Positions 44,705-53,776 of a stretch of 64,000 nucleotides of DNA are shown in pieces. A program made the translations under genes and the position numbers. This DNA is from M3007 sp043764095 (lineage in GTDB: Bacteria; Bacteroidota; Bacteroidia; Chitinophagales; Saprospiraceae). Location: assembly GCA_043764095.1 (NCBI GenBank), contig JAYUKX010000017.1, positions 1 through 64,000 on the forward strand. Direction: 5' to 3'. The notes under the pieces are model-generated. The model had not been told where the DNA came from. It was given only the letters and a program-made list of their open reading frames with translations, and made no database searches. Each line of letters opens with the position of its first letter. Positions within the stretch are counted from its first letter, which is position 1.

Positions 44705-45889
44705 ATGGACATAGCATCCCTGCTCGTTAAAGAGCAATCCGATAACCGTACCGTAAAACCACATATCCTTCCTATTTATGCCACATCTTCCTTTGCTTTT
44801 GATAGCATGGATCAAGGTATAGAAATTTTCAATAATATTGAAAGTGGACATGTATATAGTCGTTACGCCAATCCAACAGTTGACACAGTTGCGCGGAAAA
44901 TTGCCTTATTAGAGTCGCATAATCTTGGCTTTGAAGCAGATGCTTTGATGACCTCCTCTGGTATGTCCGCTATCTCTACTTTGTTTTTAGGTTTGCTTAA
45001 ATCGGGTGAATCTATATTAACACAAGGTAATTTATATGGAGGAACTACGGAACTACTCAAATCGGTGATCGAACCGATCGGCGTATCCACTCATTTTGTC
45101 CATCTAAATGATTTGTCAGCAGTAGAAAGCGCACTAAAGGCCAATCCCAATATCAAAATGCTGTATTGCGAAACGCCCGCTAATCCAAGCCTTTCTTGTG
45201 TTGATATTGCTGCCTTATCGCAACTTGCACACCAATACGGTGCTTGGTGTGCGATTGATAATACCTTCGCTTCGCCTTATTTACAGCAACCATTCGCCTT
45301 TGGAGTCGATTTTATTATACATTCTACGACCAAGTATATCAACGGTCATGGGAATAGTATTGCTGGTGTTGTGGTAGCACGCGACCGAGCCCTCATGCGC
45401 GAAAAAATCTGGAGGGCAATGAAGTTATTAGGTACCAATTGCTCCCCTTTTGAGGCATGGCTCACCAATAACGGTATCAAGACCTTGGCTTTGCGGATGG
45501 ATCGTCATTGTGCTAATGCCTTGGCACTGGCACATTACCTCGAACAGCACCCATCGGTGGAACGCGTTAATTATCCTGGTTTGTCCTCCCATCCCGATCA
45601 CCAATTGGCTAAAAAGCAGATGCCCAAAGGCTTTGGAGGTATGCTCAGCTTCGAAATCAAGGGCGGTTTTGATGCAGGTTTGAAATGTATGAACAAAATT
45701 CAGTTCTGCGCATTAGCACCTACCCTAGGCGACGTGGATACATTAATCCTTCATCCTGCTTCATCTTCACACCTGCGCGTACCAAAAGCAGTACGCGAAG
45801 AAAATGGAATTACGGATGGTTTGATCCGCGTTTCGGTAGGCATTGAGCATATTGATGATATTATTGCAGACTTTGCGGCGAGTATTTAA
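44705..45889 (+). CDS. trans-sulfuration PLP enzyme (cystathionine gamma-synthase/lyase or methionine gamma-lyase)
   Basis: A 394-residue Cys/Met-metabolism PLP-dependent enzyme. Seen motifs: YSRYANPTVDTVARKIALLE, SSGMSAIST (cofactor phosphate), QGNLYGGTTELL, CETPANPSLSC, DNTFASPYLQQP and the Schiff-base lysine in HSTTKYINGHG (near 210), ending with LIRVSVGIEHIDDI. It acts on sulfur amino acids by beta/gamma elimination or replacement. The exact member (MetB, CGL or MGL) cannot be fixed from motifs alone. It lies 24 bases after the dioxygenase gene, so co-transcription is likely, although the pathways are not obviously linked. Confidence 0.93.
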   Translation: MDIASLLVKEQSDNRTVKPHILPIYATSSFAFDSMDQGIEIFNNIESGHVYSRYANPTVDTVARKIALLESHNLGFEADALMTSSGMSAISTLFLGLLKSGESILTQGNLYGGTTELLKSVIEPIGVSTHFVHLNDLSAVESALKANPNIKMLYCETPANPSLSCVDIAALSQLAHQYGAWCAIDNTFASPYLQQPFAFGVDFIIHSTTKYINGHGNSIAGVVVARDRALMREKIWRAMKLLGTNCSPFEAWLTNNGIKTLALRMDRHCANALALAHYLEQHPSVERVNYPGLSSHPDHQLAKKQMPKGFGGMLSFEIKGGFDAGLKCMNKIQFCALAPTLGDVDTLILHPASSSHLRVPKAVREENGITDGLIRVSVGIEHIDDIIADFAASI

Positions 45890-45962
45890 TATTTTTAAAC
45901 TCTACCCTAAAAAGTGTAATTGTTTATGTTTTTTTGCGTCTGATTATAGCATTTGAAAAGTT

Positions 45963-45978
45963 TGGCACGGTTTTTAGT
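45963..45978 (+). promoter_or_regulatory. weak sigma-54-like promoter
   Basis: TGGCAC followed five bases later by TTAG resembles the -24 half of a sigma-54 promoter, but the conserved GC of the -12 half is AG. It lies 63 bases before the ATG at 46042. Weak evidence only. Confidence 0.25.
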
Positions 45979-46041
45979 TATATACATGTATCACTAATTT
46001 AATCAAAAATTACCTCCCACACTTTTTAATACTTACACGAT

Positions 46042-46698
46042 ATGAAAAACGTAATTATATTCATCGCTGCAATTTTGGTTTCTGTTGCTACTACAGCACA
46101 AGATACTACCTTCCAAGGTTTTCTTCAGCAGTTCCCAAAGGCTACATTGCCATTCACATTGGGTGCAGAAGAACTTCAAGGCCAATTGGAAAGCCGCGCT
46201 GCAAAAACGCCAGTTGCAAAGGCTGCTCGCCTCGCTTGGGACTATTACGCTTTCCTACCTACCCTCGAAGCCAACGCTACTGAAAACCGTATGCCAGTTT
46301 ATCCCGAGCCAGTGGCTATGTTGGAAACAGCAACACATTACGCAGTTATCTTTAACACAGGTCGTAATTTTGCTCGTCAATACAAAACATACAATATCGC
46401 AGTTTTTGACAAATCTGGTAATTATATCCAAACACGTACTATTGCTGGTGTTAACCCAACTGCTTTGGCTACTGCTACCATCGATGCAAACTTGGATGTA
46501 ACGATCAATGAGTACAGTGTAAATTGGTCTAAAGACTATATCACTAACGGTATCGAAGGCAACCAAATCATCGGTATCTCTCCAGTTGCTACTCGTACAG
46601 TAAAAGCGACTACAGCAGCCAAAGAAGCAAAAGAAGATTGGAAAAATGCTCCAGCAGCACAACAAATCGCTGCTACATTAACTGCTCAAAATAAATAA
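46042..46698 (+). CDS. exported protein of unknown function
   Basis: I do not recognise this 218-residue protein. A signal peptide (MKNVIIFIAAILVSVATTAQ) precedes a mature part of ~200 residues with alternating beta-type sequence (HYAVIFNTGRNFARQYKTYN, IAVFDKSGNYIQTRTIAGVN). The C-terminus is an Ala/Lys/Thr-rich helix. The codon choice is unusually regular (GCT/ACT-rich compared with neighbours), a pattern often seen in highly expressed genes. It is followed by a strong terminator and appears monocistronic. The most likely place is the periplasm. Confidence 0.75.
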   Translation: MKNVIIFIAAILVSVATTAQDTTFQGFLQQFPKATLPFTLGAEELQGQLESRAAKTPVAKAARLAWDYYAFLPTLEANATENRMPVYPEPVAMLETATHYAVIFNTGRNFARQYKTYNIAVFDKSGNYIQTRTIAGVNPTALATATIDANLDVTINEYSVNWSKDYITNGIEGNQIIGISPVATRTVKATTAAKEAKEDWKNAPAAQQIAATLTAQNK

Positions 46699-46720
46699 TT
46701 TTTAAAGTATCAATACAGAA

Positions 46721-46760
46721 AAGAGCCATTCCGCACACCAGCAGAATGGCTCTTTTCTTT
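46721..46760 (+). terminator. intrinsic terminator
   Basis: AAGAGCCATTC (46721-46731) and GAATGGCTCTT (46744-46754) form a perfect 11-bp stem followed by TTCTTTT. It lies 22 bases after the stop of the exported-protein gene. Confidence 0.9.
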
Positions 46761-46875
46761 TGCCGCTTCATTTGATTTTAGGTTTAAAATTGAAAGAAAT
46801 GAAAGATAGCGGACAAGTAATTTTTTTCCTGCTGTTTCTTCACCTTTATTATAACAGGCAATCACTGTGATTGCG

Positions 46876-46883
46876 TACCTTTG
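46876..46883 (+). promoter_or_regulatory. -7 element next to the purF-like start codon
   Basis: TACCTTTG fits TAnnTTTG and ends five bases before the ATG at 46889. Transcription would start at or beside the start codon, suggesting a leaderless mRNA. No -33 box is clear. Confidence 0.5.
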
Positions 46884-46888
46884 CGCCC

Positions 46889-48787
46889 ATGAGCGATGCT
46901 ATTCACCACGAATGTGGAATTACCCTCCTTAGGCTGCGTAAACCCCTTGATTATTACAACGATAAATACGGTACTCCCTTCTACGGTATTCAAAAATTGC
47001 AGCTATTGATGCAAAAAATGCGTAACCGTGGCCAAGATGGCGCGGGACTCGCTACCATCAAACTTGATTCCGAACCAGGAAGACGGTATATCAGCCGAAA
47101 GCGCAGTAATGCCAATAATTACCTCGACGACTTATTTAATATGGTTTGGGGGCGTATCAACCAAGTACCACTGGATAAATACGGCGATACCAAATGGCTT
47201 AAAGAAAATGCTGCCTATACCGGCGAGGTAATGATGGGTCACCTTCGTTATGGAACGCATGGAGATAATAGCATCGAACGGGTACATCCGTTTCATCGAC
47301 AAAACAACTGGGTTTCCCGTAATTTGCTTCTAGCAGGTAATTTTAACCTGACCAACGTAGATGAACTTTTTGCCGAATTGGTGGAACTAGGCCAATACCC
47401 TAAGGAAAAAAGTGATACGGTGACCGTTATGGAAAAGATTGGTCACTTCCTCGATGATGAAGTGCAACGCCTTTTTACTTGGTTCAAACCCGACGGACAT
47501 ACTACCCAAGAACTCAATAATATGATTTTTGATAGCCTCGATATTCAAAGGCTATTGAAACGTTCTTGCAAAAAATTTGATGGCGGCTATGTATTCGGTG
47601 GAATGATCGGACATGGTGACGCATTTATGGTCCGTGATCCTAATGGTATTCGTCCTGCTTATTGGTACATGGATGATGAAATAGTGGTTGCTGCCTCCGA
47701 ACGTCCTGCTATACAAACTGTTTTTAATGTACGATTCCCCAATGTACATGAATTACAACCAGGACACGCCCTCATTATTAAGCATAACGGAATTGTAGAA
47801 GAACTACCTTATGCAGATCCAAAACCACGTACCGCTTGCTCCTTTGAGCGGATTTATTTTAGCCGTGGCAATGACCGCGAAATTTATCAAGAACGGAAAA
47901 AACTAGGCGCACAATTGGCTATTCCAGCCATTAAAGCCGTTGGTTACGATATTAATCATACCGTTTTTTCGTATATTCCGAATACCGCCGAAGCCGCCTT
48001 TTATGGTTTAGCCGAAGGTTTGGAACACGCGGTAAACGATTGGAAACGCACCGAGATATTAAAAGTAAATGCCGAAGGACAACTCAATCCAGATCGGATC
48101 ATGCAAATCCTTAACGTGCATCCCCGTGTTGAAAAACTAGTACATAAGGACGAAAAGCAACGTACTTTTATTGCCGACCAAAATAAGCGCAGCAATATGG
48201 TATTGTACGTTTATGATGTGACCTATGGTTTGATCGAAAATGACGTGGACGCATTGGTGCTATTGGACGACTCCATTGTGCGTGGTACCACCCTCCGCGA
48301 ATCTATCGTAAGTATCACTTCTAGGCTTAATCCGCGTAAAATTGTGGTGCTTTCTAGCGCTCCTCAAATTCGATACCCCGATTGTTATGGGATTGATATG
48401 AGTAGAATGAAGGATTTTGTAGCATTTCAAGCCATGCTTTTGATGCTGAAAGAAACGAAACAGGAACACCTGTTACAAGAAACCTACGAGCGGTGTAAGG
48501 CATCGGAACTATTACCCGTAGAAGAGGTGAAAAACGAGGTAATTCCATTATACGATCTCTTTGAATACGAGGCCATTAGCCAAAAAGTATCTGAAATCGT
48601 AACGCCCGACGGCATAAAAGCAGAAGTAGAGGTCATTTTTCAAACCTTAGAAGGATTACATGCCGCTTGCCCATACAACAGTGGCGATTGGTATTTCTCC
48701 GGAAAATACCCTACTCCCGGTGGTAATCGCGTTGTAAACCGCGCCTTTATCAACTTTATGGAAAATAACGATGCCAGAGCCTATTAA
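46889..48787 (+). CDS. purF: amidophosphoribosyltransferase, long form
   Basis: A 632-residue glutamine-PRPP amidotransferase starting at ATG 46889. The N-terminal class II glutamine amidotransferase domain begins after a short leader with Cys 9 (HHECGITLLRL), the likely nucleophile after processing; RNRGQDGAGLA and HLRYGTHG follow. The C-terminal part has the PRPP-binding signature ALVLLDDSIVRGTTLRES and a purF-like IDMSRMKDFVAF. It is ~130-150 residues longer than typical PurF, with insertions around 80-230 seen in the Bacteroidota long form. It performs the first step of purine synthesis or a closely related transfer. Its 3' end overlaps pgeF by 17 bases. Confidence 0.88.
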   Translation: MSDAIHHECGITLLRLRKPLDYYNDKYGTPFYGIQKLQLLMQKMRNRGQDGAGLATIKLDSEPGRRYISRKRSNANNYLDDLFNMVWGRINQVPLDKYGDTKWLKENAAYTGEVMMGHLRYGTHGDNSIERVHPFHRQNNWVSRNLLLAGNFNLTNVDELFAELVELGQYPKEKSDTVTVMEKIGHFLDDEVQRLFTWFKPDGHTTQELNNMIFDSLDIQRLLKRSCKKFDGGYVFGGMIGHGDAFMVRDPNGIRPAYWYMDDEIVVAASERPAIQTVFNVRFPNVHELQPGHALIIKHNGIVEELPYADPKPRTACSFERIYFSRGNDREIYQERKKLGAQLAIPAIKAVGYDINHTVFSYIPNTAEAAFYGLAEGLEHAVNDWKRTEILKVNAEGQLNPDRIMQILNVHPRVEKLVHKDEKQRTFIADQNKRSNMVLYVYDVTYGLIENDVDALVLLDDSIVRGTTLRESIVSITSRLNPRKIVVLSSAPQIRYPDCYGIDMSRMKDFVAFQAMLLMLKETKQEHLLQETYERCKASELLPVEEVKNEVIPLYDLFEYEAISQKVSEIVTPDGIKAEVEVIFQTLEGLHAACPYNSGDWYFSGKYPTPGGNRVVNRAFINFMENNDARAY

Positions 48788-49529
48788 GCAAAGTGTATTA
48801 TATCCTACTATTTTCAAACAATATCCGCAAATTGCTGCTGGTATAAGTACACGACATGGCGGTGTAAGCAAATATCCTTTTGCATCGCTGAATATGGACA
48901 ATAAAGGCCCCGATGAAGAGGCGTTGCGCGACGAAAATCGGCGTATTTTTTGCAATGAATTAGGCTTTGCGCCGGATCAACTCGTGCGGTCGTTACAAGT
49001 GCACGGCACGGAGATTTTGGTAGCCGACAAAAGCGGTTATTACGACGGGTTTGATGCGATTGTTACGGATAAAAAAGGTTTGTTGATCGGGGTAAGTATT
49101 GCCGATTGCACACCAATTTTGGTTTTTGACAGCAAAAACGATGTCATTGCAGCCGTACACGCGGGGTGGAAAGGGACAGTAGGCCAATTGGTCGCCAAAA
49201 CATTGCAAACCATGCACCAATTATACGGCACAATGGGCAATAATTGTGTGGCTTATATTGGGCCTTGCATTGATGAATGTTCTTTTGAAGTTGGAGAGGA
49301 GGTAGCGGTCCAGTTCGATACCCCATTTAAAACATGGGACAATCAACGCGGAAAATATATGATTGACCTCAAAAAAGCCAACGCTGCACAGTTGTTGGCC
49401 TTCGAAATTCCGCAGGAACAAATCGAAATTTCCCCATTTTCTACGATTCTGAACAACACAGATTTCTTCTCCTATCGCCACGAAAATGGCGTTACAGGGC
49501 GTATGTTGGCAGCAATTGGGTTAATTTGA
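48771..49529 (+). CDS. pgeF: peptidoglycan editing factor PgeF (laccase-domain family)
   Basis: A 252-residue protein of the former DUF152/YfiH family. The metal site motifs are in order: TRHGGVS, QVHG, ADCTPILVFD, HAGWKGT and GPCIDECSFEVG (the conserved Cys and His residues are present). PgeF removes L-Ser wrongly incorporated in place of L-Ala in peptidoglycan precursors. It starts at ATG 48771, overlapping the end of the purF-like gene by 17 bases in another frame, so the two are translated as a coupled pair. Confidence 0.92.
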   Translation: MPEPIKQSVLYPTIFKQYPQIAAGISTRHGGVSKYPFASLNMDNKGPDEEALRDENRRIFCNELGFAPDQLVRSLQVHGTEILVADKSGYYDGFDAIVTDKKGLLIGVSIADCTPILVFDSKNDVIAAVHAGWKGTVGQLVAKTLQTMHQLYGTMGNNCVAYIGPCIDECSFEVGEEVAVQFDTPFKTWDNQRGKYMIDLKKANAAQLLAFEIPQEQIEISPFSTILNNTDFFSYRHENGVTGRMLAAIGLI

Positions 49530-49568
49530 TACATTTTTTTTGTTTTTTAAAACAAAATATACTATTTT

Positions 49569-49601
49569 TTTGCACCATAGTAAATAATTCCTGTACTTTT
49601 G
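49569..49601 (+). promoter_or_regulatory. promoter of the SPOR gene (TTTG-N21-TACTTTTG)
   Basis: TTTG at 49569-49572 and TACTTTTG at 49594-49601 are 21 bases apart, an excellent match to the Bacteroidota consensus. The leader to the ATG at 49679 is about 70 bases. Confidence 0.65.
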
Positions 49602-49678
49602 CTCCTGATTCTCATGGTTTTATAAAACATAAAATCTAAGATCATATTTATCAACATTGTAAATCAATCCATTTGTTT

Positions 49679-50368
49679 ATGAAATCGAATAATGTTTTCA
49701 CCTATTTACTTTACGCACTATTGGGCGTACTTTTACTTTCTGTTGGTTATCTCGCGCTCGAAAAACGCAAAGAAGCAGCACGCAAAGCAGAGGAATTGCG
49801 CAAAGATAGCGAACAATTGGAACGGTCTATGTCTGATCTTAATAGCGTAGGTGATACTACTACTACCGGCGAGAGTGCTTATGTCGGTGAAACAGCAGGC
49901 AAAAAGACCACCGCAAACAATAGCGGTATCGAAGATGAGCCAGTGGCAACAAAGCCATCTGCCACAAAAACAACAGCACCAACCACAAAACCAGCACCAA
50001 CTACTGCTGCGAAACCAGTGGCTACCACGCCCAAAACAGGCACTACCACACCAACCGTAGTAGCAGATCCTAAAAAATTAGTAGCAAAAAGTGGATCGGT
50101 AACAGGATCTAAGCAAAGTATTGCACCGAGTAACAATGGCCGTTTTTTGGTTGTTGTAGGGGCTTTTAGCCAAATCGAAAATGCCCGTACTGAAATGGAA
50201 AAATTTGTAAAAATGGGCTATCAAGATGCTGAAGTAGTGAAATATAAAACGGATTTATGGCGCGTAGTTGCCAAACGTTGCAGCAAACGCACCGATGCCG
50301 CAAAATACGAAGGCGATCTAGAAAGACACGGCGTAGATGCTATGGTCGTGGATGGACTTGCAAAATAG
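49679..50368 (+). CDS. SPOR-domain membrane protein
   Basis: A 229-residue type II membrane protein starting at ATG 49679 (the open frame begins two codons earlier at TTG). It has one helix at ~8-26, a Lys/Glu-rich coiled coil to ~55, and a Thr/Pro/Ala/Lys linker to ~145. A C-terminal SPOR domain (FLVVVGAFSQIENARTEMEK, GYQDAEVVKYKTDLWRVVAK) follows. SPOR domains bind denuded septal peptidoglycan, so the protein probably works at the division site. It has its own promoter and terminator. Confidence 0.9.
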   Translation: MKSNNVFTYLLYALLGVLLLSVGYLALEKRKEAARKAEELRKDSEQLERSMSDLNSVGDTTTTGESAYVGETAGKKTTANNSGIEDEPVATKPSATKTTAPTTKPAPTTAAKPVATTPKTGTTTPTVVADPKKLVAKSGSVTGSKQSIAPSNNGRFLVVVGAFSQIENARTEMEKFVKMGYQDAEVVKYKTDLWRVVAKRCSKRTDAAKYEGDLERHGVDAMVVDGLAK

Positions 50369-50390
50369 AGTACTAGTTTTGTAATATATT

Positions 50391-50436
50391 AACTGCCCCT
50401 ATTCGGATATACTCCAGATAGGGGCAGTTTTATTTT
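50391..50436 (+). terminator. intrinsic terminator of the SPOR gene
   Basis: AACTGCCCCTAT (50391-50402) and ATAGGGGCAGTT (50418-50429) form a 12-bp perfect stem followed by TTATTTT. It lies 22 bases after the stop and ends at the stop of the convergent membrane-protein gene. Confidence 0.88.
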
Positions 50437-51461
50437 GGACTAGCATATCGCTCCAAAATAGCAGCCATCGCAACAAGGTACATGGGCAATGCGTGCAGCA
50501 CCAAACGACCAATGGTATATTGCATCGAAATACACATCCCCCAAATAAGTAGTACGATCGGTACAGACAACAAGACCAAAAATGAAAAATCACCTTTGCT
50601 TTCCCTAGCATAACGATGCCCAATCCAACTCAATCCTACAAAAAAAGCCAATGGTAATCCATTCATAAATAAACCTTTAGGCGTAAATAAAAAACGAATA
50701 CTCTCGACAAAACGAGACGGATACTGCGAAAGATCGGTTTGAAATTCAAAACCGGGCAAGGGGATTGCTTTTTTCATCGCCAAATAACCAAGCATAGTAA
50801 TGACCGAGCAGCCCAAGATCCAAATATATGGCCGCCGTTGCGTAGGAATGCCCCAAAACAGGTGCGCAAGACCATACACAAAAAAGATAGGCCCTACTTT
50901 TTCATTCACAACAATGGAAAACAACAAACCAATAGCAAACACCCATTTGCGCGGCATCCATAATAGCAGCAATAAAATATAGCAAATAGACAATGGATCT
51001 GATCCAAAAAATGCCGAAAAATTTAGCATTTGCAAGGCAATAATGGACACCGTTGCCGCTACCAAAGTAGAAAACCCCTTGGATACCTTTAAAAAATAGT
51101 ACGCAAGAAGCCCAAACAAACAATGAAAAAGATAGGACGTAATCGCCAATCCTTGAAAAATAGCCAAATTGGCATCCGTTGCATCGCTTTTAGAAAACCG
51201 AAGGAGAGGTAGTGTTTTTGAAAAGAAAAAGGACAAATAATTATAGGCAAACCGATAAAATGTGGGCGACCACATCTCGGAATACGGCACTTCACCATTG
51301 TAGTATTGAATAATCGTTTGGTAGGAATCGTAAGGAATTGTACCAAAAACAAGCGTTCTGTATATTTCAAAAAAGGTTGGGATAGTGATTAGAAAACAGC
51401 ATAACCCAACAGCCAGCCATTCTTGCCATTTCATATTCGGTGCTTGTTCTAGGTTTTTCAT
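50430..51461 (-). CDS. polytopic membrane protein (glycosyltransferase-like fold)
   Basis: A 343-residue protein with about nine helices, starting at ATG 51461 (MKNLEQAPNMKWQEWLA); 17 residues further upstream in frame are unlikely. An early loop, YDSYQTIIQYYNGEVPYSEM, lies between the first helices, where GT-C-type mannosyl- and arabinosyltransferases carry catalytic acidic residues. The acidic pair here is not conclusive. It may be a lipid-linked sugar transferase or a transporter of unknown kind. It is 14 bases downstream of tsaD on the same strand and so is probably co-transcribed with it. Confidence 0.72.
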   Translation of the reverse strand: MKNLEQAPNMKWQEWLAVGLCCFLITIPTFFEIYRTLVFGTIPYDSYQTIIQYYNGEVPYSEMWSPTFYRFAYNYLSFFFSKTLPLLRFSKSDATDANLAIFQGLAITSYLFHCLFGLLAYYFLKVSKGFSTLVAATVSIIALQMLNFSAFFGSDPLSICYILLLLLWMPRKWVFAIGLLFSIVVNEKVGPIFFVYGLAHLFWGIPTQRRPYIWILGCSVITMLGYLAMKKAIPLPGFEFQTDLSQYPSRFVESIRFLFTPKGLFMNGLPLAFFVGLSWIGHRYARESKGDFSFLVLLSVPIVLLIWGMCISMQYTIGRLVLHALPMYLVAMAAILERYASPK

Positions 51462-51475
51462 TTTTTTATTTGTGT

Positions 51476-52477
51476 TTAACCCCGCGCATAAGGCGCTACT
51501 TCCTGCCCACAAAAATCACCATTTAGGTATTTATAATGCGCCATTACGCCTATCATCGCTGCATTATCGGTGCAATATTCAAATTTTGGAATAAAAACCT
51601 CCCAATTTTCCTTTTCTCCCAAAGCAATCAATGCTGTCCGCAAACCGCTGTTCGCACTTACACCGCCAGCAATCGCCAATTGTTTGATGCCTGTTTTACG
51701 GGCTGCTTTTTTTAGTTTTTTTACCAAAATAGTAACGATCGCGGATTGTATCGAGGCGCAAATATCGGCGAGGTTTTCTTCCACAAAATTCGAATTTTGT
51801 GCTGTTTCGCGTTTCAGAAAATACAATACCGAAGTTTTTAATCCGCTAAAACTAAACCCAAGTCCTTCAACAGCGGCTTCTGGAAACGGAAACCGTACCG
51901 TACCCTCCTTGGCCAACCGATCAATATGTGGCCCGGCGGGGTACTCCAATCCCAACATTTTACCGGTTTTGTCAAATGCTTCCCCGGCGGCATCATCCAG
52001 TGTTTGGCCCAGTATTTCCATATCAAAAGGGCTGTTTACCTTCAATATTTGGGTATGTCCGCCACTCACCGTCAAGCAAAGGAATGGAAAATTGGGTTTA
52101 GGATCTTCCGCAAAATGCGCCATAACGTGCGCCGACATGTGGTCCACCTCAATCAAAGGCAGGCGATTGGCCAGCGCGAAAGCCTTCGCAAATGACGTAC
52201 CGACCAACAATGAACCCAGTAAACCAGGCCCACGCGTAAATGCGACGGCATTAATTTCGTGTTTCGCCACACCAGCCTGCGCCAAAGCAGCGTGTACCAC
52301 AGGTATGATATTGCTCTGGTGCGCACGGGAAGCCACTTCGGGTACAACGCCGCCATATAAGCGGTGTATTTCCTGCGTGGCCACACAATTGGACAGCGGC
52401 GCACCATCGCGGATGACGGCAGCGGCTGTATCGTCGCAGGAAGACTCAATGGCTAATATGTAAACTGGTGTAATCAA
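51476..52477 (-). CDS. tsaD: tRNA N6-adenosine threonylcarbamoyltransferase TsaD
   Basis: A 333-residue ASKHA-fold protein that transfers the threonylcarbamoyl group to A37 of ANN-decoding tRNAs. Seen: ILAIESSCDDTAAAV at the N-terminus, the metal site HMSAH (113-117), AFTRGPGLLGSLLVGTSFAK, CLTVSGGHTQ, DDAAGEAFDKTGKML and a C-terminal GGVSANSGLR. The start is TTG at 52477; no ATG or GTG is available in frame. A TTTG-N19-TAATTTTG promoter lies ten or so bases upstream. Confidence 0.96.
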   Translation of the reverse strand: MITPVYILAIESSCDDTAAAVIRDGAPLSNCVATQEIHRLYGGVVPEVASRAHQSNIIPVVHAALAQAGVAKHEINAVAFTRGPGLLGSLLVGTSFAKAFALANRLPLIEVDHMSAHVMAHFAEDPKPNFPFLCLTVSGGHTQILKVNSPFDMEILGQTLDDAAGEAFDKTGKMLGLEYPAGPHIDRLAKEGTVRFPFPEAAVEGLGFSFSGLKTSVLYFLKRETAQNSNFVEENLADICASIQSAIVTILVKKLKKAARKTGIKQLAIAGGVSANSGLRTALIALGEKENWEVFIPKFEYCTDNAAMIGVMAHYKYLNGDFCGQEVAPYARG

Positions 52478-52493
52478 TGTTATAATTTTGGCG

Positions 52494-52524
52494 CAAAATT
52501 AAGTAAAAAATGGGTGGTGGCAAA
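52494..52524 (-). promoter_or_regulatory. tsaD promoter (TTTG-N19-TAATTTTG)
   Basis: On the minus strand TTTG (52521-52524) and TAATTTTG (52494-52501) are 19 bases apart, the optimal spacing of the Bacteroidota consensus. The mRNA leader before the TTG start would be about ten bases. Confidence 0.72.
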
Positions 52525-52623
52525 ATTTGGGGGGTATGGGGGTTTGGGGGAAATTTTTCATAATGCTTGGTGGATGGTTGGATATTTACATATATTGCAG
52601 CCTCAAATCATAAACAGTCCAAA

Positions 52624-52722
52624 ATGAAAAAAACAAAATTTACTTATGCGAAGCCCTGTCAATCTCTTCTCCTTGAGGGGCTGACAGGGCTTTGTGCATA
52701 TAGCCAGCATACATGCAACTGA
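52624..52722 (+). other. 32-codon frame and hairpins before the EAD gene
   Basis: The 322 bases between divergent tsaD and the EAD gene hold an ATG frame of 32 codons at 52624-52722. A perfect 11-bp hairpin (AAGCCCTGTCA 52651-52661 with TGACAGGGCTT 52682-52692) lies inside that frame. A second, longer hairpin follows (GCAACT-g-ACGACTAA from 52715 with TTAGTCGT-t-AGTTGC to 52769, plus an inner TAAAA/TTTTA). No T run follows either. The peptide is not recognisable. The arrangement could be a leader or attenuator for the downstream gene, or repeat debris. Confidence 0.5.
52651..52692 (+). repeat. perfect hairpin in the EAD gene leader
   Basis: AAGCCCTGTCA and TGACAGGGCTT are perfectly complementary over 11 bases with a 20-base loop. 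Confidence 0.75.
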
Positions 52723-52769
52723 CGACTAAATAAAATGCGCAATGCGTGTTTTACTTAGTCGTTAGTTGC
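52715..52769 (+). repeat. second long hairpin in the EAD gene leader
   Basis: GCAACT/AGTTGC, ACGACTAA/TTAGTCGT and TAAAA/TTTTA pair in series with one mismatched base between the outer two blocks and one unpaired base on each side before the inner block. It ends 30 bases before the ATG at 52800. Confidence 0.75.
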
Positions 52770-52799
52770 GGTAATGCAGTAATTCGATGACATTAAAAA

Positions 52800-53762
52800 A
52801 TGACAGACCAATTCATTCAACATATCCGAAATCTAATCGCCAAAGATGATCTGGATACAGCCATATCCCAGCTCAAGGAACTTTTGGATAATACCCCATT
52901 GTTGAATGAGGTACTGCACCAATCTGGGCGCTTTAAAAATATTCGAAAGCATATTCGGCTGGGCACGGTGAGCCACTCGGAGGCTAATTTGACGCAGAAC
53001 CAAATCCGTGCAGGGCTGCTCGACTTGGTTTCCGAAATAGAAATGCAAGAAAAAACACCGACTCACCGTTCTGAATTCGAACAAGCCATTTTTTCTATGA
53101 TCAAAAACAAAAACGTCGTTGTCGACTCCAACATCACAGCAGGGGGCAATATTCATATTGGTGACAAAAACTTTCAAACGGAAAGCAAGACCAGTCAATG
53201 GCTGCATCTGTTCCTTTATCTTTTTGTGCCGCTACTGGCATTAAGCATTGCTTATTTATGGTATCGCGCGCAGCCCATCGCTTTAACCGTGGCCATTCAA
53301 TATCAGGAAGTTAATGCTGATTTAGCCTTTACCGAAGGTACTATCACGCTGTATCACGGGGAAAAACCAGACGTAAAAACCATAATGAAAGAGGCTATAT
53401 TCACGGATATTCAACGCAGCGAAAAAGTCAGTTTGCATTTTTCAGCCGAAGGGTTTGTGTCAATAGATACGGCATTGCCCGCCGGCGAATCGCTTGTGCG
53501 CTTACCGATACGCCGCGACAACAGTCTCGCCCGAATCTTTGGTACGGTGCGTGATGGACAAGGTAGGGCGGTAGCAGGCGTAACCATTCGGGTGCAGGAG
53601 GATTTAACTACAAAGACGCTATCAGACGGGACTTTTTCATTGTCTCTCCCACCAGAAAAGCAGCACATAAAACAACATGTAGAGGTCCTGAAAAATGGAC
53701 AGGTCGTTTGGGACTACACCCAGCCCATTATGGCAGACGGCGGGATAGAAATTCAACTGTAA
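52800..53762 (+). CDS. transmembrane effector-associated-domain (EAD11-like) protein
   Basis: A 320-residue protein. Residues ~5-82 fit effector-associated domain 11, a helical adaptor fold of Death-like type: LIAKDDLDTAISQLKELLD, a QSGRFKNIRKHIRLG helix and SEANLTQNQIRAGLLDLVSE. EAD domains join the parts of NTP-dependent conflict systems by homotypic contacts (established for the family). A beta-like NITAGGNIHIGDKN segment (111-124) follows, then one membrane helix (~135-155). The outer part ends in a carboxypeptidase regulatory-like beta domain (IFGTVRDGQGRAVAGVTIRV). The N-terminus should be cytosolic. The first TPR gene begins 14 bases after the stop. No caspase, CHAT, STAND or other effector is encoded in the same protein. 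Confidence 0.8.
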   Translation: MTDQFIQHIRNLIAKDDLDTAISQLKELLDNTPLLNEVLHQSGRFKNIRKHIRLGTVSHSEANLTQNQIRAGLLDLVSEIEMQEKTPTHRSEFEQAIFSMIKNKNVVVDSNITAGGNIHIGDKNFQTESKTSQWLHLFLYLFVPLLALSIAYLWYRAQPIALTVAIQYQEVNADLAFTEGTITLYHGEKPDVKTIMKEAIFTDIQRSEKVSLHFSAEGFVSIDTALPAGESLVRLPIRRDNSLARIFGTVRDGQGRAVAGVTIRVQEDLTTKTLSDGTFSLSLPPEKQHIKQHVEVLKNGQVVWDYTQPIMADGGIEIQL

Positions 53763-53776
53763 ACCATTAATTTTAC

